From NCBI GenBank assembly GCA_012511315.1, contig JAAZGI010000352.1, forward strand, positions 1 through 19,557: a DNA stretch of 19,557 nucleotides, written 5' to 3'. Each line of letters begins with the position of its first letter. Positions within the stretch are counted from its first letter, which is position 1. The DNA comes from Clostridium sp. (GTDB lineage Bacteria; Bacillota; Clostridia; Clostridiales; Clostridiaceae). This document shows, one piece after another, positions 14,522 to 19,557 of the stretch. The position numbers and the translations under genes are program-made. The notes under the pieces are model-generated. The model made no database searches. It was not told where the DNA came from and was given only the letters and a program-made list of their open reading frames with translations.

Positions 14522-15468
14522 TGGCAAAAAATGAGATGAAAAATATGATCGAAAATAAACCAGAAACTGAACATAAATCCACGAAAAAGAAAAAAACGCC
14601 CAAACTAAATTTATCGGATAAAATGCCTTTGACTTTCGGTGGGAAAGTCCTATTGGGTGTTAATTACCTGCTTTTAATTCTTTGGGTTTTAGCCATCTTG
14701 GTTCCACTTTTTCTAATGGTGAAATCAGCTTTTAATGGCAACCAATCAACTCGCCTGAATATGTCAGCACCCTTTGTATTCTCCACTAAACACTTTGAGC
14801 ATTTATTTAAAGAAACCCAGTTCCTATTGTGGGTTAAGAATACAATTTTCATTGCGGTGGCAACCGCTTTATTGACCTTGTTATTTGTATCCTTTACAGG
14901 ATATGCCTATTCTCGCTTCCGTTTTAAAGGTAGAAAAGCATCTTTGATGACCATTATGTTGTTACAGACTATCCCAGCCTTTGCTGGAATTACGGCTTAC
15001 TTTACAATTTACACTTTGATTTCCAGTAAAATGCCGGTGTTTTCACGACAAATGATGCTGATTTTAATCTATTCTGGAGGAGGAATTGCCGGAAACACCT
15101 TTATCTTAAAGGGCTATTTGGACTCTATATCCACGGAGTTGGATGATGCTGCAAAGATTGATGGGTTGTCTTACATTCAAATCTACCGTTTAATCATTAT
15201 GCCTATCGCTAAACCAATGTTAGCTATTATTGCCTTGTGGTCCTTTATTGGTCCCTTCATGGACTATCTCTTACCATTGGTCTTGTTGAACTCTCCGGCA
15301 GACTATACGCTGGCTCCTGGACTATTCTACCTGATCTCTGACTTAAGAAATATGAATGAGCCCGCCTTTGCGGCAGGTGGTTTATTAACCGCTCTACCCA
15401 TCGTGATACTCTTTACCGCACTACAAAAACAACTGGTGTCCGGATTGGCTTCCGGAGCAGTGAAATAA
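14521..15468 (+). CDS. malG: MalG-type permease
   Basis: This is the second channel subunit of the maltodextrin importer, 315 residues. A lysine-rich cytoplasmic N-terminus (about 1-40, including KKKKTPK) is longer than usual. Six membrane segments follow from about residue 42. The EAA loop reads ELDDAAKIDGLSYIQIYRL (206-224), where the usual Glu-Ala-Ala is Asp-Ala-Ala, a common variant. The C-terminus ends in SGLASGAVK, similar to the tail that contacts the ATPase dimer in the E. coli complex. Its ATG shares one base with the malF stop and is preceded by AAGGAGGAG. It acts with MalF as the heterodimeric channel. Confidence 0.93.
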   Translation: MAKNEMKNMIENKPETEHKSTKKKKTPKLNLSDKMPLTFGGKVLLGVNYLLLILWVLAILVPLFLMVKSAFNGNQSTRLNMSAPFVFSTKHFEHLFKETQFLLWVKNTIFIAVATALLTLLFVSFTGYAYSRFRFKGRKASLMTIMLLQTIPAFAGITAYFTIYTLISSKMPVFSRQMMLILIYSGGGIAGNTFILKGYLDSISTELDDAAKIDGLSYIQIYRLIIMPIAKPMLAIIALWSFIGPFMDYLLPLVLLNSPADYTLAPGLFYLISDLRNMNEPAFAAGGLLTALPIVILFTALQKQLVSGLASGAVK

Positions 15469-15489
15469 TCGGGAGGAAGAAAAACTGCT

Positions 15490-16728
15490 ATGAAAGTTCA
15501 ATTGAGTAATATAGGAAAAAAGTATGAAGGACGGGAAGAATTTACCATCCGGCATATCAACTTAGATATCGATGATCAAGATTTTTGTGTCATCTTAGGC
15601 CCCTCTGGCTGTGGTAAAACCACGCTACTCCGAATGATTGCCGGTTTAAACTCTATCACTGAAGGCGATCTTTTGTTTGACGGTCGTCGGGTGAATGAGG
15701 TTCCGTCCAAGGACCGGGATATTGCTATGGTTTTTCAAAGCTATGCACTCTATCCTCATATGACGGTTTATGATAATATGGCTTTTTCCCTAAATATGCG
15801 TCATGAACGAAAATCTGTGATTGATGAGCGAGTTAAAGAAGCAGCAGACATTCTGGATATTAGCGACTATCTACATTCTAAGCCATCGGATATTTCTGGG
15901 GGTCAGCGGCAGCGGGTTGCCTTGGGTCGAGCCATCGTCCGCAAGCCACAAGTATTCTTAATGGATGAACCCTTATCCAACTTGGATGCTAAATTAAGAG
16001 AACACATGCGAGTCGAATTGGTTCGAATTCATAAGAATCTTGAAACCACCACCATCTATGTGACTCATGATCAGACGGAAGCTATGACGATGGCGACTAA
16101 AATTGTTTTAATGAATGATGGTTCAATCCAGCAATATGGAACACCCATGGAATTATATAACAAACCAGCCAATGTATTTGTAGCAAAATTTATTGGTTCG
16201 CCAACCATGAATATCATTGAAGGTACCATGATTGATGGGGTATTTACTGGACACAATCAAAAAGTAGAAGTTCATCCCAAAGCTTCTGATTTAGAATTCT
16301 TAAAAGCATATGAAGGGCAACCAGTGTCCATGGGGATTCGCCCTGAGCGAATCATGCATGGTGGAGAGATTGGCGATACATTCAAAGCTTTTATCGATGT
16401 CATTGAAATTTTAGGGAAAGAAAAGCTCCTTTATGCAAAACTTGAAGGCGGTCAAAATATCATTATTTCGGTACCAGGCCACCTTGAGTATGAAGAGGAT
16501 AGGACCTATTCCTTTGGTTATGATTTGGATGCACTCCACTTTTTTAACACGGAGACTGGTGAGCGAATTAATCTTGATGAAAAATTACTTGAGATGAAAC
16601 GCGAACTGCTTAAAACCCATCCTGATGCGGAGGAAATTCTAGGCAGCGTCGATGAATCCATTATTGCAAAAGCAGCTGAAATCGAAGGCGAAACCGTTCA
16701 GAAAGAAGAGGTTAAGCCAATTGATTAA
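15490..16728 (+). CDS. malK: Sugar-import ABC ATPase (MalK/MsmX/UgpC type)
   Basis: This ATPase powers the MalFG channel. All motifs are intact: Walker A GPSGCGKTT (37-45), Q-loop Gln83 in VFQSYALYPHM, signature ISGGQRQR (135-142), Walker B VFLMDEP (155-161), D-loop SNLD, and switch His193 in VTHDQTEAM. A regulatory TOBE-type domain follows from about 235 (PTMNIIEG, then GIRPERI). The protein has 412 residues, about 40 more than usual because of an acidic C-terminal tail (from about 370). The ribosome site GGGAGG (15471-15476) is 13 bases from the ATG, longer than ideal, with no better in-frame start. Expression may depend partly on coupling to malG, which ends 21 bases upstream. Confidence 0.95.
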   Translation: MKVQLSNIGKKYEGREEFTIRHINLDIDDQDFCVILGPSGCGKTTLLRMIAGLNSITEGDLLFDGRRVNEVPSKDRDIAMVFQSYALYPHMTVYDNMAFSLNMRHERKSVIDERVKEAADILDISDYLHSKPSDISGGQRQRVALGRAIVRKPQVFLMDEPLSNLDAKLREHMRVELVRIHKNLETTTIYVTHDQTEAMTMATKIVLMNDGSIQQYGTPMELYNKPANVFVAKFIGSPTMNIIEGTMIDGVFTGHNQKVEVHPKASDLEFLKAYEGQPVSMGIRPERIMHGGEIGDTFKAFIDVIEILGKEKLLYAKLEGGQNIIISVPGHLEYEEDRTYSFGYDLDALHFFNTETGERINLDEKLLEMKRELLKTHPDAEEILGSVDESIIAKAAEIEGETVQKEEVKPID

Positions 16729-16747
16729 GTAGACAGACAGGAGACCC

Positions 16748-17797
16748 ATGTACAAAAAAATAAAACCAACCGTTAAGGATGTGGCGAAAAGGGCAGGGGT
16801 ATCGCCTTCCACCGTATCTCGAGTTATTTCAAACAATCCAAAAATTTCTAAGGCAACTCGGGATCGTGTTTTAAAAGAGATGGAGGTGCTTCAGTTTCAG
16901 CCCAATGCCATTGCGCGATCACTGGCACGGTCAAGAACGCATATTATTGGCATCGTGATGCCCTCTAGAGAAACCGATGTCTTACTAAATCCATTCTTTC
17001 CTGAAGCCCTGCGTGGCATTGTAACAGCAGCAGCTCGTTATGAATATGATGTTTTGCTTTCCACAAACTCTAAAAATAAGGAAGAGCTTGATGTTATAAA
17101 AAACTTTATCGGAGGCGGAAAGGTGGATGGGTTGATCTTGATGCAAGCCCAAGACGATGATCCCAACATCGAATATTTAAGTGCAACGAATTTCCCTTTT
17201 GCCTTGATTGGCTCTTGCCAAGGCTTTTCAGGCAATCATGTGGATAATGATAATGTGCAGGCAGCCTATGATTTGACTAGGCACATTTTAAGAACTGGCA
17301 AACGAAAGATTTACTTTGCGTCTGGATCATTAGCTTACCGTGTAACTCAAGACCGGTTAGCTGGTTTCCAGAAGGCCTTGACCGATTATGGTCTCCCTTA
17401 TAGCCTTGATCAGGTATTCACCGGCCAGTTTGATGAAGAGTCAGGAACCCGTATTGCGGAAGAAATCTTCGAAAAATATGAAACGCCAGATGCAGTGGTC
17501 GCCACCGACGATGTGATTGCCTTTGGCCTATCACGAACCATTGTAGATCGTGGCTATCGGATACCCGATGACATTGCCATTGGTTCATTTAACAATAGTA
17601 TTTTATCCCGTTACTCAGAGAGTCCCTTAACAACAGTTGATATTCGAGCCTTTGAATTGGGTCAAAAGAGTGTCGAACTATTGATGGCAGCCATGGATGG
17701 AGGAATCCGGAATGGTAGTGCAATGATAGAATACCAGTTAATAAAACGGGCATCTACTTTGGGACCGGTTGAGGACACTAAGATGAAAATAGATTAA
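16748..17797 (+). CDS. malR: LacI-family regulator, probable maltodextrin repressor
   Basis: The protein has 349 residues. The N-terminal helix-turn-helix is canonical (TVKDVAKRAGVSPSTVSRV, 8-26) and is followed by the hinge helix PNAIARSLA (52-60), which recognises a central CpG. The rest is the periplasmic-binding-like sensor domain, from HIIGIVMPS to the conserved late block TDDVIAFGL, DDIAIGSFNNS and a PLTTVDIRAFELG segment. AGGAG precedes the ATG and it follows malK by 19 bases, so it is the last gene of the malE operon. It probably binds the operators at 6435-6448 and 10402-10423 and so controls its own synthesis. The inducer is presumably a maltodextrin. The name malR is by context. 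Confidence 0.9.
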   Translation: MYKKIKPTVKDVAKRAGVSPSTVSRVISNNPKISKATRDRVLKEMEVLQFQPNAIARSLARSRTHIIGIVMPSRETDVLLNPFFPEALRGIVTAAARYEYDVLLSTNSKNKEELDVIKNFIGGGKVDGLILMQAQDDDPNIEYLSATNFPFALIGSCQGFSGNHVDNDNVQAAYDLTRHILRTGKRKIYFASGSLAYRVTQDRLAGFQKALTDYGLPYSLDQVFTGQFDEESGTRIAEEIFEKYETPDAVVATDDVIAFGLSRTIVDRGYRIPDDIAIGSFNNSILSRYSESPLTTVDIRAFELGQKSVELLMAAMDGGIRNGSAMIEYQLIKRASTLGPVEDTKMKID

Positions 17798-17854
17798 AAT
17801 GCGTAACAATTAAAATACAAAATAATTAAAACACGAAACAAGTAAATATTAAAA

Positions 17855-17879
17855 GAAAAAGCCCCACTGGGGCTTTTTC
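17855..17879 (+). terminator. Rho-independent terminator ending the malE-malR operon
   Basis: A perfect 11-bp stem, GAAAAAGCCCC with GGGGCTTTTTC, around a three-base loop ACT carries the T run in the descending arm. It lies 58 bases after the malR stop and only 27 bases before the ATG of the next gene. The symmetric A and T runs allow function on either strand. Confidence 0.9.
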
Positions 17880-17906
17880 AAATCAGTGAAAGATAGAGAG
17901 GATAAA

Positions 17907-19557
17907 ATGAATAAACATGCAATCTACCACCTAACTGATACGCCTTGGGCGTATGCAAGGGATGAAGATACCTTGGCTTTGCGGATTCGTACGGCCTCAA
18001 ATGATATGAGACGGGTTACCGTATTTTATAAAGATCGATATGATTGGTTTTCTCCATGGCTTCAAAAAGATCTTGAAATCATGGCTAAAACAGAACTGTT
18101 TAGCTATTGGACCACAGATTTAAAAGTGCCCCGAAATCGCTACCGTTACTTTTTTGAACTAGAAGACCAAAATCAAGAAGTGGTTTCCTATGATGAGCAA
18201 GGGTTTGAAGCGCCGGGTACAACGAATCGAGAACGGAATGCTTTTCAATTTGCTTATATTGGACCGGCAGATGTCTATCACGGCAAGGATCATCTGGTGG
18301 ATTCCATTGTATATCAAATTTTTCCAGAACGATTTCATAATGGAGACCCTAGCAACGACCCAGAGGGAACCATGCCATGGGGAGGCCTGCCCAGACAGCG
18401 AAATAGTTTTGGAGGGGATCTTAAGGGTATCATCGAGAAAATAGATTATCTGGAAGATCTAGGAATTGATCTTATATATTTGACGCCAATTTTCAAATCA
18501 TCATCCAATCATAAATACAATATATCAGATTATTATGCGGTAGATCCTCAATTTGGCACCTTGGAGGATGCCAAGGAACTGGTACGAGTAGCTCATAAGG
18601 CAGGTATTCGAGTGTTCTTTGATGCTGTCTTTAATCATACGGGATCTGACTTTTTCGCCTTTCAGGATGTATTAGAAAAACAGGATCAGAGTAAATATTA
18701 TGATTGGTATCACATAGACAGCTTTCCCGTGAGCATTGAAAAACTTAATTACTATACCTTTGCCAATAAGATTTCAACTATGCCAAAGTTAAGGACAGAA
18801 AACCCGGAAGTCAGAGACTATTTTTTTGAGGTAGGTCGCTATTGGATCCGTGAAATAGGGATTGATGGATGGCGTTTAGATGTCTGTGACGAAGTAGACC
18901 ATGAGTTTTGGCATGGTTTTAGAAAGGCCTGTGAGGAAGAAAACCCTAAAGCGGCCTTAGTAGGAGAAATCATGCATGAATCCAGCGCTTTTTTAAAAGG
19001 CAAAGAACTGGATTCAATTATGAATTACCCTTTCCTACATGCCATGATTGATTTTTTTGCTAAGCGAATTAGTAATGCCCATCACTTTATGGATATTCTA
19101 GCTCGAAACCGAATCATCTACATGAATCAAATTACACGACAGATGTGGAATCTTTTAGGTAGCCATGACATAAGTCGCTTCTTAACCTTTGCCAAAGGCG
19201 AGAAGAAACGTTTAAAACTAGCTTCAGCCTTCCAGTTTCTCTATATTGGAACACCCTATATCTATTACGGCGATGAAGTGGGACTTGATGGGGGCCATGA
19301 CCCCCTCTGTCGTCGCTGTATGGAGTGGGATGAGGCTAAACAGGATACTAGCCTACTGAGCCACTACAAGGGCCTAATCAAGCTCAGGAAGTCTTCAGCA
19401 GCCTTTAGCCGGGGAGATTTTAAAGAAGTATTACGAGATGAGGCAGTTATCGGCTTTTCCCGGAAATGGGAAGAGGAAGAATTTTTATGTTTTTTCAATA
19501 ATTCAGACCAAGACCAAACCTTTTCTTTAAAAGGTGTTCAATTATCTCATTGGAACA
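17907..19557 (+). CDS. GH13 cyclomaltodextrinase/neopullulanase/maltogenic amylase (3' end beyond window)
   Basis: The frame stays open for 550 codons to the window edge, so perhaps 20-40 residues are missing. Residues 1-125 look like the CBM34-type N-terminal domain that mediates dimer formation in this group. The barrel begins at DSIVYQIFPERFHNGD and has the group's MPWGG and NSFGGDLKGI segments. Catalytic residues are visible: nucleophile Asp325 in GWRLDVCDEV, acid/base Glu354 in LVGEIMHES and Asp421 in LGSHDISRF, each three positions below those known in Geobacillus neopullulanase. There is no signal peptide, so it is cytoplasmic, fitting degradation of imported malto- or cyclodextrins. 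GAGAGGA precedes the ATG. Substrate preference within the group cannot be told from sequence alone. Confidence 0.92.
   Translation, partial: MNKHAIYHLTDTPWAYARDEDTLALRIRTASNDMRRVTVFYKDRYDWFSPWLQKDLEIMAKTELFSYWTTDLKVPRNRYRYFFELEDQNQEVVSYDEQGFEAPGTTNRERNAFQFAYIGPADVYHGKDHLVDSIVYQIFPERFHNGDPSNDPEGTMPWGGLPRQRNSFGGDLKGIIEKIDYLEDLGIDLIYLTPIFKSSSNHKYNISDYYAVDPQFGTLEDAKELVRVAHKAGIRVFFDAVFNHTGSDFFAFQDVLEKQDQSKYYDWYHIDSFPVSIEKLNYYTFANKISTMPKLRTENPEVRDYFFEVGRYWIREIGIDGWRLDVCDEVDHEFWHGFRKACEEENPKAALVGEIMHESSAFLKGKELDSIMNYPFLHAMIDFFAKRISNAHHFMDILARNRIIYMNQITRQMWNLLGSHDISRFLTFAKGEKKRLKLASAFQFLYIGTPYIYYGDEVGLDGGHDPLCRRCMEWDEAKQDTSLLSHYKGLIKLRKSSAAFSRGDFKEVLRDEAVIGFSRKWEEEEFLCFFNNSDQDQTFSLKGVQLSHWN

Noticed and set aside
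18190..18444. 84-codon plus-strand frame inside the GH13 gene
   Set aside because: It is out of frame with a clearly conserved enzyme domain and lacks independent signals.

Overview
The window reads as chromosomal DNA from a low-GC Gram-positive bacterium (Bacillota), most likely a clostridium-like anaerobe. The support is AT-rich DNA, strong AGGAGG-type ribosome sites with some TTG and GTG starts, a LexA/DinR-type SOS box of the Firmicutes form, a lipoprotein sugar-binding protein, and a LacI-family regulator placed at the end of a maltodextrin transport operon. The species cannot be fixed from the sequence. TGA is used as a stop, so the code is standard. I saw no rRNA, tRNA, CRISPR array, insertion sequence or phage gene.

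Left part (1-6230), mixed small transcription units: the tail of a small unidentified ORF; a 91-residue orphan protein with its own promoter and terminator; a YdcF/SanA-type (DUF218) membrane protein; and, convergent to it across a shared long hairpin, ribosomal protein L25/Ctc with an extremely acidic tail. Next, on the minus strand, is a tightly overlapped three-gene ABC-2-type membrane module (ATPase-like protein, permease, permease). In its ATPase-like subunit every nucleotide-handling motif looks degenerate. Divergent from this module is an 86-residue protein under a near-consensus promoter whose spacer holds a textbook SOS box.

Right part (6414-19557), a maltodextrin/alpha-glucan utilisation locus on the plus strand: malQ-glgP (4-alpha-glucanotransferase and alpha-glucan phosphorylase), then malE-(small membrane protein)-malF-malG-malK-malR, then a GH13 cyclomaltodextrinase/neopullulanase-type enzyme cut by the window end. 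Working model: MalE binds maltodextrins outside the cell, MalF/MalG/MalK import them, the GH13 enzyme and MalQ trim and rearrange the chains, and GlgP phosphorolyses them to glucose-1-phosphate. The LacI-family protein is probably the local repressor. Two similar CpG-centred palindromes lie just downstream of the malQ and malE promoters, which suggests both units answer to it.

Points of most interest: the apparent pseudo-ATPase ABC module; the SOS-controlled small gene; the roughly 265-residue charged, coiled-coil-like N-terminal extension on MalF; the strong hairpin just after malE, which moves the start of the next gene; and an intrinsic terminator only 27 bases upstream of the GH13 gene.
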